64,000 bases of DNA, taken from assembly GCA_009837395.1 (NCBI GenBank), contig VXTP01000033.1, forward strand, positions 60,428 through 124,427, read 5' to 3'. This DNA comes from Gemmatimonadota bacterium (lineage in GTDB: Bacteria > JAAXHH01). A model generated the notes under the pieces. That model saw nothing but the letters and a program-made list of their open reading frames with translations, was not told the DNA's origin and did not search any database. Below are positions 19,482 to 28,077 of the stretch, piece by piece; positions within the stretch are counted from its first letter, which is position 1; each line of letters opens with the position of its first letter. The translations under genes were made by a program, and so were the position numbers.

Positions 19482-20327
19482 CCAGATGACGCCCGCCGCC
19501 ACGAGAAAGAGTCCGATGAACATCCAGCCGAACCTGCGCCGAGTATCGACTTCGGTGCGCGCGGTTTCCACTTCTTTTCTGATGCTTGGGTAGACCTGTT
19601 CCAGCGAATCGACGACGGCGACCATTTTCTCGAGTACGAAGACGTGGGAGGCCCGCTCGACATAGGCGTCCCGTGCCAGGGTGGCCTGGGTCAGGATCAG
19701 GTCGACCGGGACCCCGGCCGAACGGATCTCCTCCGCGGCCTGCCGGAACTCGACGATGGGCTCGAGTCCCCGGTCGGTCAGGGCGATGTAATCGTCCATG
19801 ATCGCCTGCTCGTGACAGTCCTCGCAGTTGTCGGGTATGGAGATCAGGGATGCCTGGGGTTGGACTATTTCGTGGTTTGAGTGGCAGTCCACGCAGTTGG
19901 GCCAGAAATCCCCCTCGAGGCCGTGGGGACTGGGCACGTAGTTGGTCATCTGGGCCTGGTGGCACTCGCCGCACAGTTCATGGACGACGTAGGGGTCGGG
20001 CAGGCCCACAAAGTCCATTTCGACGTCGTGCGCTTCGTCTTCCACCATCGTCGCGGCGTTCCCGCCGTGACAATCCTGGCAGTAGATGTCCGCCGGAAGA
20101 TGCGCGCTCCGCTGCCATTCGGCCACCGGCAGGCTCATGTCTTCGTCGTCCAGGCCGGCATGGCAGCTGACGCAGTTATTGGTCGCCGCGGACTGTTGCG
20201 CTTCGGCGGAATCTGTTGTGTTCCAGGAGAGGATCAGCAGCGGAAGGAGGAAGAGAGCCGCCCGCGCCTGGAGGGCAGTCCGCGCCTGGAGGGACGCCCG
20301 CGCCGGGTATGCCGCTGGTCCGCTCAT
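19452..20327 (-). CDS. pentaheme c-type cytochrome, C-terminally membrane anchored
   Basis: Five CxxCH motifs (CVSCH, CQDCH, CGECH, CVDCH, CEDCH) and C-terminal TM WMFIGLFLVAAGVIWLYRR; start MSGPAAYPARAS overlaps the upstream gene's stop. Confidence 0.85.
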   Translation of the reverse strand: MSGPAAYPARASLQARTALQARAALFLLPLLILSWNTTDSAEAQQSAATNNCVSCHAGLDDEDMSLPVAEWQRSAHLPADIYCQDCHGGNAATMVEDEAHDVEMDFVGLPDPYVVHELCGECHQAQMTNYVPSPHGLEGDFWPNCVDCHSNHEIVQPQASLISIPDNCEDCHEQAIMDDYIALTDRGLEPIVEFRQAAEEIRSAGVPVDLILTQATLARDAYVERASHVFVLEKMVAVVDSLEQVYPSIRKEVETARTEVDTRRRFGWMFIGLFLVAAGVIWLYRRSLPGA

Positions 20328-21523
20328 TCGGTCCCCTCGCCGCCCATGTCCGGCAGGACAGCCGGTTCCTCGACCGTCCCGATGGCGTGGGGCCAGCCGT
20401 AGATGTCGAAATGATACCTCGTGCCCATGAAGGTCATCTCCGTTTCCGAGATCTTGCCGAGCAGTGCGAGGGCGATGTTCAGCACGATGAACAGGATGCC
20501 GAGGGATGTCGCGAGGGGCCGGCGCGCGGGCGTACGGGCCGGCGTACGGTCCCAGAAGGGCAGCAGCAAAATGGCCAGGACCACCAGGCCGGACCCGATG
20601 ATGCCGATGGTTTTCGGGAGGTATTTCAGTGCCTGGTAGGAGGACAGGAAATACCATTCCGGCTTGACGCCCACCGGCGTGTTGAAGGGGTCGGCCTTTT
20701 CGTGGAGCGGCAGTGGGTAGTAGATGATCATGAAGATCATCGACGCCAGGACCAGCAGGACCACGATGGCTTCTTTCATTACGTGCTGGGGGTAGAAGGG
20801 CTTGCCGCCGGCTTTCGTCAGTTCTTCCGGCGTCTTCTCCGGCACGTCCGTTCCTTCAAGCGGCGAGATGCCCTTGTACCGGATGAGGACCAGGTGCACG
20901 GTGACCAGGGCGATGAAGGCCCACGGCAGCAGCACCACGTGCAGCACGAAGAAGCGGGTGAGGGTTACGTCGGAGATGATTTCGCCGCCTCGCATGAGGA
21001 TCAGCAGGTACTCGCCGATGAGCGGCGTCGCGGCGGCGATTTCCGTACCCACCGTCGTGCCCCAGTAGGAGAGCTGGTCCCAGGGCAGGAGATAGCCCGT
21101 GAAGCCGAAGGCCAGGGTCACGACCAGCAGGCCGAACCCGAAGAGCCAGGTAAGCTCCCGGGGTTTCTTGTAACCGCCGTAGAAGAATACGCGGACCGAG
21201 TGCAGCAGCAAGAAGGCGATCATGAAATTGGCGCCGTAGGTATGCACCTGGCGCATGAGCCAGCCGAAGCGCACCTGTTCCATGATGTACTTCACGCTTT
21301 CGTAGGCCGTATCGGCCGACGCCTCGTAGTAGATCATCAGGAAGACGCCCGAGACGGCCTGGGAAAGGAAGAACATCAGGGTGACCGTTCCGAAGGAGAA
21401 CAGCCAGTTGAGATGGCGGGGCACGGGCTTGGTCAGCTGGCGGTGGCAGAATTCGATGATGACCGATATTTCCGTGCGATCATCGAGCCAGTTGTACACC
21501 TCGTTGGACAGGCGTCTGATCAT
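20324..21523 (-). CDS. cytochrome b of a bc-type quinol oxidoreductase
   Basis: RHLNWLFSFGTVTLMFFLSQAVSGVFLMIYYEAS, VHTYGANFMIAFLLLHSVRVFFYGGYK, GYLLPWDQLSYWG, PEWYFLSSYQALKYLP. Confidence 0.92.
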   Translation of the reverse strand: MIRRLSNEVYNWLDDRTEISVIIEFCHRQLTKPVPRHLNWLFSFGTVTLMFFLSQAVSGVFLMIYYEASADTAYESVKYIMEQVRFGWLMRQVHTYGANFMIAFLLLHSVRVFFYGGYKKPRELTWLFGFGLLVVTLAFGFTGYLLPWDQLSYWGTTVGTEIAAATPLIGEYLLILMRGGEIISDVTLTRFFVLHVVLLPWAFIALVTVHLVLIRYKGISPLEGTDVPEKTPEELTKAGGKPFYPQHVMKEAIVVLLVLASMIFMIIYYPLPLHEKADPFNTPVGVKPEWYFLSSYQALKYLPKTIGIIGSGLVVLAILLLPFWDRTPARTPARRPLATSLGILFIVLNIALALLGKISETEMTFMGTRYHFDIYGWPHAIGTVEEPAVLPDMGGEGTE

Positions 21524-21565
21524 GGTGGCTGGTTTCGTGCTCCGCGTAGTATGGACCGAACGGAC

Positions 21566-21600
21566 GCCGACGATTACACGCCGACGATTACACGCCGACG
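21566..21600. repeat. 14-bp x2.5 tandem repeat spanning the stop codon of the Rieske gene
   Basis: gccgacgattacac at 21566 and 21580, gccgacg at 21594. Confidence 0.9.
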
Positions 21601-22094
21601 ATGATCTTGTCGTCGGTGACGGACAGTTCGACCGCGGTCAGGGGACCGGGAATCGGTCCGCCCTGGACGCTTCCGTCCGTGCCGAATATGCCGCCGTGAC
21701 AGGGACAGATCAGGCTCTGCGTGCCCCCCTCCCACTTGACGACGCAACCCAGGTGGGGACAGACGGCGTTGTAGGCGATGTAACCTTCGGAAGTATTGAC
21801 CACGATGGTCGGCCGGCCCCGGTAGATCACCGTCCTGGACGTGCCGGGAGGCAGGGACGCGCGGTCGATTTCAACCCGGTTGGCGCCTTCGGCTTCGGGG
21901 GGCGGTTCGATGTAACGGATGAGCGGATAGACGGCCATCAGGGAACCGATACCGCCCAGCGCGCCGAGGCATCTCTGCAGGAATCGGCGGCGGCGGACCG
22001 GGTCGGGACGCGTTTTCCCTGGGGTCTTTCCGGGGGGCTTGCCGGACTTCTCGCCGGGTGCGGCTGGCCCGGGCGGCTTCTGTGACGAGGACAT
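21588..22094 (-). CDS. Rieske [2Fe-2S] protein of the bc-type complex
   Basis: CPHLGCVVKW and CPCHGGIFGTDGSVQGGP cluster-binding motifs; precedes cytochrome b. Confidence 0.93.
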   Translation of the reverse strand: MSSSQKPPGPAAPGEKSGKPPGKTPGKTRPDPVRRRRFLQRCLGALGGIGSLMAVYPLIRYIEPPPEAEGANRVEIDRASLPPGTSRTVIYRGRPTIVVNTSEGYIAYNAVCPHLGCVVKWEGGTQSLICPCHGGIFGTDGSVQGGPIPGPLTAVELSVTDDKIIVGV

Positions 22095-22247
22095 GTAGAT
22101 TATCCGTAATGACGTGATTTCTGGTCATGCGTAGATTAAGGACCGCCGGCCTGGATGTCAACCTCTTTCGGGGGGTTCCGGTGGACGTGCGTCCGACCCG
22201 AATCGCCTTGACACGGCGGGATAAAAGGGCGTACCTATTCAGATACC

Positions 22248-23249
22248 ATGGCCGCTTCATTCTACAGGACGGTCCTGCCGCTCCTTGCCGCGGCAACCCT
22301 GGCGCATGTCCCCGGATGCGCGGCTTCTTCGCTCTCCGTCCGCTTCGATGTCTACCGATCGCCCCTGCTCGGTCTCCCCGGCGAGGAAGAATCGATCGCC
22401 CTGCTCGGTTTCAACGGCACCGACCTGGCCCTGAACAACCTGACCGGGTTCCTGTTCGCCCGCGCCCTCGTTTCGGATTCCACGCTGACGGCCATCGAAA
22501 TGAGACCGGTACTCCGGACGCTGTCCCGCCACCCGCACGAGGCCGGCCGGATCCCCGATTCTCTCGCGCTGATCGTGGGAAGGGAAATCAACGCCGATAT
22601 CACACTCGTCGGCGATCTCGAAAGGGCTTATACGGAGACGTACGGGGAGGTGAAGGTCTTTCGGGAGGAGGCGGCCATGGAGGTGGGACTCGGCCGAACC
22701 GATATCAAGATCGTAAACAAGTCCTATATCGTGCCGCATATCGATCAGACGGCGGTCATGACGGCTACGCTCAGGGCCTACGACGTCGGTTCGAACGAAC
22801 TGCTCGGTAGCTTTTCCGTCACGGAAACCGAATCCTACCGTACGGTGCTGCCCGATCCCGTCGAATCGCCGCCGGAGGGGGCCGTCCCCGTCGAGATCGT
22901 TTCGCCGATGCTGACCGAGGTGATCGCCAGGCGCATCGTGGGCCGCCTGATGGCCTCCATCGTCCGGGAGGAAACCCAGGTTACGCGGCGGCTGGTTCCT
23001 GCCGGCAATCGCGGGGGAATCTCGGCGGCAAGGGAAGGGAACTGGTCCGGGGCGGTGGCGATCTGGGAAGGTCTCGTGGAAGTGGACCCGAACAACGCGG
23101 AAGCGTGGAACAACCTGGCGATCGCCTATGAAAGGTCCGGCCGACTGACCGATGCCGCGGCTGCCTACCGAAGCGCGCTCTCCTCAAGGCCCAGCGACCG
23201 GACGATCCAGGTCAACAGCCGGGCATTCGGACTCCCCGAAGCCCACTAG
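22248..23249 (+). CDS. TPR-containing probable lipoprotein
   Basis: N-terminal signal LLAAATLAHVPGCAAS; C-terminal TPR WEGLVEVDPNNAEAWNNLAIAYERSGRLTDAAAAYRSAL. Confidence 0.7.
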   Translation: MAASFYRTVLPLLAAATLAHVPGCAASSLSVRFDVYRSPLLGLPGEEESIALLGFNGTDLALNNLTGFLFARALVSDSTLTAIEMRPVLRTLSRHPHEAGRIPDSLALIVGREINADITLVGDLERAYTETYGEVKVFREEAAMEVGLGRTDIKIVNKSYIVPHIDQTAVMTATLRAYDVGSNELLGSFSVTETESYRTVLPDPVESPPEGAVPVEIVSPMLTEVIARRIVGRLMASIVREETQVTRRLVPAGNRGGISAAREGNWSGAVAIWEGLVEVDPNNAEAWNNLAIAYERSGRLTDAAAAYRSALSSRPSDRTIQVNSRAFGLPEAH

Positions 23250-23299
23250 TCGATCGAAACCATCCGGTTGCCCACTAGTCGATCGAAACCATCTGGTTG
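23242..23299. repeat. 29-bp x2 tandem duplication spanning stop codons of two convergent genes
   Basis: cccactagtcgatcgaaaccatc(c/t)ggttg at 23242 and 23271, one mismatch. Confidence 0.95.
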
Positions 23300-24294
23300 C
23301 CCGCGGCCGATGCGTAGATGCCATCCAGGATCTGCATGATCTCTACGCCCTGCTCGCCCGTGGACATGGGCGTGCGGCCGGCCAGGATGCAGTCCACGAA
23401 GTGGGCGATTTCGGCCGCGATGCAGTCCGACCATTCCCGCGGCGCGTAGGCGGGCGTGATATCCACCTGTTCGCCGTGCAGGTCGGTATAGACGGTCAAA
23501 TCGTTGCCCGTGATCTCGGCGCCACCCCGGGTGCCCATGAGCTTGACATAGGAGCCTTCCGAAGGCACGTGGGAGGCCCAGCTCGTCTCCGCGACGAGCG
23601 TGGCATCGCCCTCGAACCGGATGAAGGCCGCGGCCAGGTCTTCCACGTCGAAGACGCCTTCCACCGAATCGCTCAGCCGGGCATAGGTGGCGCCCACCAC
23701 GGACAGGGGCCGCGGATTGCCCATGAGCCAGCGCGTCAGATCGATCATGTGGACGCCCAGGTCGATCAAGGGCCCGCCGCCGGCCTGGGCCTTGCGCGTA
23801 AACCAGGTCCCAGCGCCCGGAATGCCGCTTCGCCTCAACCATCCGGTCTTCGCGTAGTAGATCTCACCCAGCACGTCCTGCGCGATCAGCTTCTTCAGGA
23901 TCTGCGTCTCGGCGCGGAACCGGTTGTTCAGGGCGATCATGAGGTAACGGCCGTTGCGCCGGGCGGCGGCGGCCATGTCGCGCGCCTGGGCCGCGTTCAG
24001 CGCCATGGGCTTCTCGCACAGCACGTGGACGCCGGCGTCCAGGCCGTCGATGGTCACGGGCGCGTGCAGGAAATTCGGCAGGCAGACGCTGACGAGATCG
24101 GGGCCCAGGGCGAGCAGGTCCCGGTAGGCGGAAAACGCGTGGGGCACGCCGTGTTCCGACGCGGTACGCTCGGCCAGCCCCACGTCCAGGTCGGCCAGCC
24201 CGACGACTTCCACCCGCTCGTCCGCGAGATAACCGGCGAGGTGGGCCCGTCCCAGCCCGAGTCCGATCACGCCGGCGGTCGTTTTTTCTTTCAT
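23275..24294 (-). CDS. Gfo/Idh/MocA family oxidoreductase
   Basis: GVIGLGLGRAHLAGYLADERVEVVGLADLD, CEKPMALNAAQARDM. Confidence 0.92.
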   Translation of the reverse strand: MKEKTTAGVIGLGLGRAHLAGYLADERVEVVGLADLDVGLAERTASEHGVPHAFSAYRDLLALGPDLVSVCLPNFLHAPVTIDGLDAGVHVLCEKPMALNAAQARDMAAAARRNGRYLMIALNNRFRAETQILKKLIAQDVLGEIYYAKTGWLRRSGIPGAGTWFTRKAQAGGGPLIDLGVHMIDLTRWLMGNPRPLSVVGATYARLSDSVEGVFDVEDLAAAFIRFEGDATLVAETSWASHVPSEGSYVKLMGTRGGAEITGNDLTVYTDLHGEQVDITPAYAPREWSDCIAAEIAHFVDCILAGRTPMSTGEQGVEIMQILDGIYASAAGNQMVSID

Positions 24295-24320
24295 TCGCCT
24301 CTGCTGGAATGATCCGGCGC

Positions 24321-24423
24321 CTACTTGCCGGCTACTTGCTGCCGCGGTAGGCGCCTACTTGCCGCCGTGGTAGATAACTACTTTCCGCCGCGGTAGATAA
24401 CTACTTTCCGCCGCGGTAGGCGA
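24321..24423. repeat. 23-bp tandem repeat (4 full copies plus partial) derived from the 3' terminus of the RidA-like gene
   Basis: Units start 24332, 24355, 24378, 24401; partial at 24321; core ctactt(t/g)c(c/t)gccg(c/t)ggtag. Confidence 0.93.
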
Positions 24424-24919
24424 TCAGGTCGATCTCGATACCGGCGTTCAGCACGACACCGGACTGTATGGTGGACCGGGCCGGCGGATCGCCCGTGTAG
24501 TAGGACCGGTACACTTCGTTCATGGCGCCGAAATCATCCAGGTCGTTGAGAAACACCGTGGCCTTGACCACGTCATCCATCGTCAGATCGGACTTGGCCA
24601 GGGCGCTCTGCAGGTTGTCCATGACCATTTTCGTTTCTGCCTCGATACCGCCGGGAATGATCCGGCCCCGGACGGCCGCGATCTTGCCGGACAGGAACAC
24701 GAAATCGCCCGCCTCGATGGCCTCGCTGTAGTTCGCGCCCGGGTTAACCGCCTTGCGGCCCCGGTCGTCCTGCGACTGGGCGGGCATGACGGCGTACCCC
24801 AGCGAAACGGCGGCGACGAGCAGCGCCGTGAGGCCGGCGAACAGCCACCTGGAAATCACGATGTTCAACTCGAAGCTTTCTTCCTTCCTGCTGCCACGGA
24901 TTCGTATGGTCGAGCCCAT
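24401..24919 (-). CDS. RidA (YjgF/YER057c/UK114) family protein with N-terminal TM/signal segment
   Basis: NPGANYSEAIEAGDFVFLSGKIAA, DDVVKATVFLNDLDDFGAMNEVY, PPARSTIQSG; hydrophobic WLFAGLTALLVAAVSLGYAV upstream. Confidence 0.85.
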   Translation of the reverse strand: MGSTIRIRGSRKEESFELNIVISRWLFAGLTALLVAAVSLGYAVMPAQSQDDRGRKAVNPGANYSEAIEAGDFVFLSGKIAAVRGRIIPGGIEAETKMVMDNLQSALAKSDLTMDDVVKATVFLNDLDDFGAMNEVYRSYYTGDPPARSTIQSGVVLNAGIEIDLIAYRGGK

Positions 24920-24940
24920 GATAACCTCCCCTGATTTTGA

Positions 24941-24969
24941 TTGACACTACATGCCTTCGGCATTATCTT
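24941..24969 (+). promoter_or_regulatory. strong sigma70-type promoter with an inverted repeat in the spacer
   Basis: TTGACA (24941-24946), 17-nt spacer containing ATGCC-TTC-GGCAT (24951-24963), TATCTT (24964-24969). Confidence 0.55.
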
Positions 24970-24975
24970 TATCGA

Positions 24976-25132
24976 CTATGATCAAAAAATCAAGTAGTAT
25001 TGGGAAAAGGATGGATAGGTCTACGTGCCTGATTGTTCGAATGGTCCGACTGCAGTTGCCTCTTCGGACCCGGGGCGCGGAAAAACCAGATTGATACGAA
25101 GGGAAATGCACGGTCAGCGTGCATTTTTTTTT
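24976..25132 (+). ncRNA. candidate small RNA or structured leader, ~155 nt
   Basis: Lies between the promoter at 24941 and the intrinsic terminator at 25104; contains GGTCCGA...TCGGACC stem-loop; family not recognised. Confidence 0.4.
25104..25132 (+). terminator. intrinsic terminator
   Basis: aaatgcac-ggtcagc-gtgcattt stem-loop followed directly by a T run. Confidence 0.8.
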
Positions 25133-25168
25133 GTCCGCCTTTTCATCTCCGTGGAGGGCTAAGGTCGC

Positions 25169-25885
25169 ATGCAGGAAAGCTTGAGAGCGCTGTTGGAATT
25201 GCAGAAGACGGATCAGGACCTGCACGAACTCGAACAGTACAAGGTAGACATACCCAACCAGCTCAAGTCAATGGAATCCGCCCAGTCCGAGGCGGAAGCC
25301 AGGCTCTCGGATCAGGAAACGAAGGTCTCGGACATCGATAAGGACCGGCGTCAGCACGAACGGGACCTGCAGGCCGCGCAGGAACAGGTCAAGAAGTACC
25401 AGGGACAGCTCTACAGCGTGAAGACCAACAAGGAGTACGATGCCCTCCAGGCGGAGATACAGGCGCAGAAGAACCGCATCTCCGAACTCGAGGACGCGAT
25501 TCTGCAGATGATTTCCGAGGCCGAGACCGAGCAGGAGACATTGGAGACCATACGCGGCGAGACCGAATCGCTCATCGAACGCTTCAGCGAGGAGCGGACG
25601 GCGCTCGAGTCCAGGCTTTCGGCGGTGGACGAAGACGTCGCCGTCAAAATGGACGAGCGGAAGCGGATGGCCATGCGCGTGGAGAACCCGGTCCTGAAGG
25701 TATACGACCGGATCCGGCGTAACCTGCGGGGGATGACCGTCGTACCGCTGAAGAAGGGGGCCTGCTCCGGCTGTTTCCACGTGATCCCGCTACAGGTCAT
25801 CATGCAGATCCGCCAGGGGCAGAGGCTGGTGTCCTGTGAGAGCTGCGGCCGGATCCTGATCCTCGAAGAAGGGCTGGAGTATTGA
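25169..25885 (+). CDS. coiled-coil protein with C4-type zinc ribbon (COG1579-like)
   Basis: Long coiled coil then CSGCFHVIP...LVSCESCGRILIL zinc ribbon. Confidence 0.85.
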   Translation: MQESLRALLELQKTDQDLHELEQYKVDIPNQLKSMESAQSEAEARLSDQETKVSDIDKDRRQHERDLQAAQEQVKKYQGQLYSVKTNKEYDALQAEIQAQKNRISELEDAILQMISEAETEQETLETIRGETESLIERFSEERTALESRLSAVDEDVAVKMDERKRMAMRVENPVLKVYDRIRRNLRGMTVVPLKKGACSGCFHVIPLQVIMQIRQGQRLVSCESCGRILILEEGLEY

Positions 25886-25918
25886 ACCGCGCCGCGTCCT
25901 GTGTTATATTGTATAGGT

Positions 25919-26308
25919 AAAACGTCCCAAGTCGACCAGGCGATCGCGTTCGCCGGCAGGGCGGACGAGGAAAGTCCGAGCACCGCAGGGCGGGATGCCT
26001 GCTAACGGCAGGGGGCAGTGATGCCACGGAAAGTGTCACAGAAAACACACGGCCGATCCCTTCGGGGAGGCAAAGGTGAAAAGGCGAGGTAAGAGCTCAC
26101 CGCGGTCCGGGTAACCGGTCCGGCAGGACAAACCCCATCTGGTGCAAGACCGAATAGGAGAGGAGAGACGGCCCGTCTCGACCGCCGGGAAACCGGAGAC
26201 TCTCGGGTTAGGTCGCACGAGGCGGCTGGTGACAGCCGTCCCAGATAGATGATCGCCACCTTCACCGCGAAGGTACAGAACTCGGCTTACGGTCGGCTTG
26301 GACGTTTT
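25919..26308 (+). ncRNA. rnpB: RNase P RNA, bacterial class A
   Basis: gaggaaagtccgagc, cacagaaa, ggtgaaaaggcgaggtaagagctcaccgcg, ggacaaaccccatctggtgcaag, acagaactcggcttac; P1 pairing aaaacgtcc...gtcgacc with ggtcggcttggacgtttt. Confidence 0.95.
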
Positions 26309-26352
26309 ACAGCACCTCGCGAAACGATCACCCTCAGATTCCGACAATTTAC

Positions 26353-28062
26353 ATGAACAGCCGCTGGGTCCTACTAGACGAACATCCCCAGGTTCCCCAG
26401 ATGATGGAGCTGATCAACGTCCCGCGCGTGATCGCGCAGATCCTGCTCAACCGGGGCGTTACGACCTTTGACGACGCCCGTTATTTCCTGAAGCCCACCC
26501 TCGAAGACCTGCACAGTCCCTTTCTCATGGCGGACATGGACCTGGCCGTGGAACGGATACACGACGCCATCCAGGGCGGGGAACACATCATGGTCTTCGG
26601 CGACTACGACGTGGACGGAACGACGGCGACCACGTTGCTTTACCTGACGATCAAGCTTTTGACGGAACGGATTTCCTCCTACATACCCAACCGAATGACC
26701 GACGGTTACGGATTGTCCATCGAAGGCCTGGAGGAAGCCAAAAGCCGCGGCGTAACGCTGATCCTGGCCGTCGACTGCGGGATTACCGCGAACGCCGAGG
26801 TGGAACTGGCCCGCGAAATGGGCATCGACGTCGTCATCATAGATCATCATGTTCCGGGCGATACCCTTCCGAACAGCGTAGCTATTCTGAATCCGAAGCG
26901 GGACGACTGCGAATACCCCTTCAAGGAGCTCTGCGGCGTCGGCCTGGCGTACAAAGTGGCGCAGGCGCTGGCCGAGCACGTGGGTCTGCCGGAGAACACG
27001 GTGTATACGCACATGGACCTCGTAGCCCTGGGCACCACGGCGGACATCGTCCCCCTGCGCGACGAGAACCGGGTGCTGACCAAGTACGGCCTGGACATGA
27101 TGCAGCAGACGCATAAATCGGGCCTGCAGGCGCTGCTGGACGTGGCGGGGCTGCGGGAGAAGGAACTGTCCACGGGCCACATGCTTTTCCTGCTGGCGCC
27201 CCGGATAAACGCCGCCGGCCGCATGGGCGACGCCACGCGCGTGGTCGATCTCCTGATTACCGAAGACCAGCAAAAAGCAGCGCAACTGGCCGAAGAGCTG
27301 AACGTGGAGAACAAGCGTCGGCGCAAAGAGGATACGCTCACCTTCGAAGCGGCCCGGGACATCGCGGAGAAGGATCCGGTCCTCAGGGAGTCGAAAGGCC
27401 TCGTACTCGCTTCGGACACCTGGCATCCCGGCATCATCGGCATCGTGGCGTCCCGCATGGTGGAAGCCTTCAACCGGCCGGTCGTGATGATCTCGACCGC
27501 GGGGGAGAAGGGACGCGGCTCGGCGCGGACCGTGGGCGATTTCCACCTGTACAACGCCATTAAGGAGTGCTCCGACCTGCTGATCCAGTTCGGCGGCCAC
27601 CACCATGCGGCGGGCCTGTCCATCGAAAAGGACCGTATCGACGAGTTCAGGCAGCGTTTCAACGAGGTGGTCGCGGCGCGCGCGACGCCGGCCGATTTCA
27701 TCCCCAAGCTCGAAATCGACTCGGAAATCGAACTCGACGAGGTGACCCCGCGCATGGTCAAACTCATGAAGATGATCGGGCCCTTCGGTCCGGCGAACCA
27801 CCACCCCGTGCTCGTATCCCGCAACCTGAGCGTCGTCGGAAAACTCCGGACCATCGGAATGGAAAAGAAACACCTGAGGTTCAGGGTCAGGCAGAAAGGC
27901 CGCACCATGGACGCGATCGGTTTCGGCATGGCGCATTTCGCCGATCGCCTGAACGACAGCCGGGACCGCCTGGACCTGGCCTACACCCTCGAGGAAAACA
28001 CCTTTCGAGGCGAAACCAGCCTCCAGATGAGAATAAAAGACATACAACTCGGCACGGTATAG
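26353..28062 (+). CDS. recJ: single-stranded-DNA-specific exonuclease RecJ
   Basis: MVFGDYDVDGTTATTLLY, VDCGITANAEV, IDHHVPGDTLPN, GGHHHAAGLSIE. Confidence 0.95.
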   Translation: MNSRWVLLDEHPQVPQMMELINVPRVIAQILLNRGVTTFDDARYFLKPTLEDLHSPFLMADMDLAVERIHDAIQGGEHIMVFGDYDVDGTTATTLLYLTIKLLTERISSYIPNRMTDGYGLSIEGLEEAKSRGVTLILAVDCGITANAEVELAREMGIDVVIIDHHVPGDTLPNSVAILNPKRDDCEYPFKELCGVGLAYKVAQALAEHVGLPENTVYTHMDLVALGTTADIVPLRDENRVLTKYGLDMMQQTHKSGLQALLDVAGLREKELSTGHMLFLLAPRINAAGRMGDATRVVDLLITEDQQKAAQLAEELNVENKRRRKEDTLTFEAARDIAEKDPVLRESKGLVLASDTWHPGIIGIVASRMVEAFNRPVVMISTAGEKGRGSARTVGDFHLYNAIKECSDLLIQFGGHHHAAGLSIEKDRIDEFRQRFNEVVAARATPADFIPKLEIDSEIELDEVTPRMVKLMKMIGPFGPANHHPVLVSRNLSVVGKLRTIGMEKKHLRFRVRQKGRTMDAIGFGMAHFADRLNDSRDRLDLAYTLEENTFRGETSLQMRIKDIQLGTV

Positions 28063-28077
28063 CTTCCGATCCCGCTA

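Noticed and set aside
24321-24423. CRISPR-like or integron-like array at the RidA gene end
   Set aside because: Head-to-tail degenerate copies of the adjacent gene terminus without spacers.
24976-25132. 6S RNA, SRP RNA or tmRNA identity for the candidate small RNA
   Set aside because: Expected hallmark sequences (for example the SRP tetraloop domain, or tRNA-like ends) were not found; left as unassigned.
26374-28047. 557-aa minus-strand ORF antisense to recJ
   Set aside because: RecJ motifs are complete on the plus strand; the antisense is a GC artefact.
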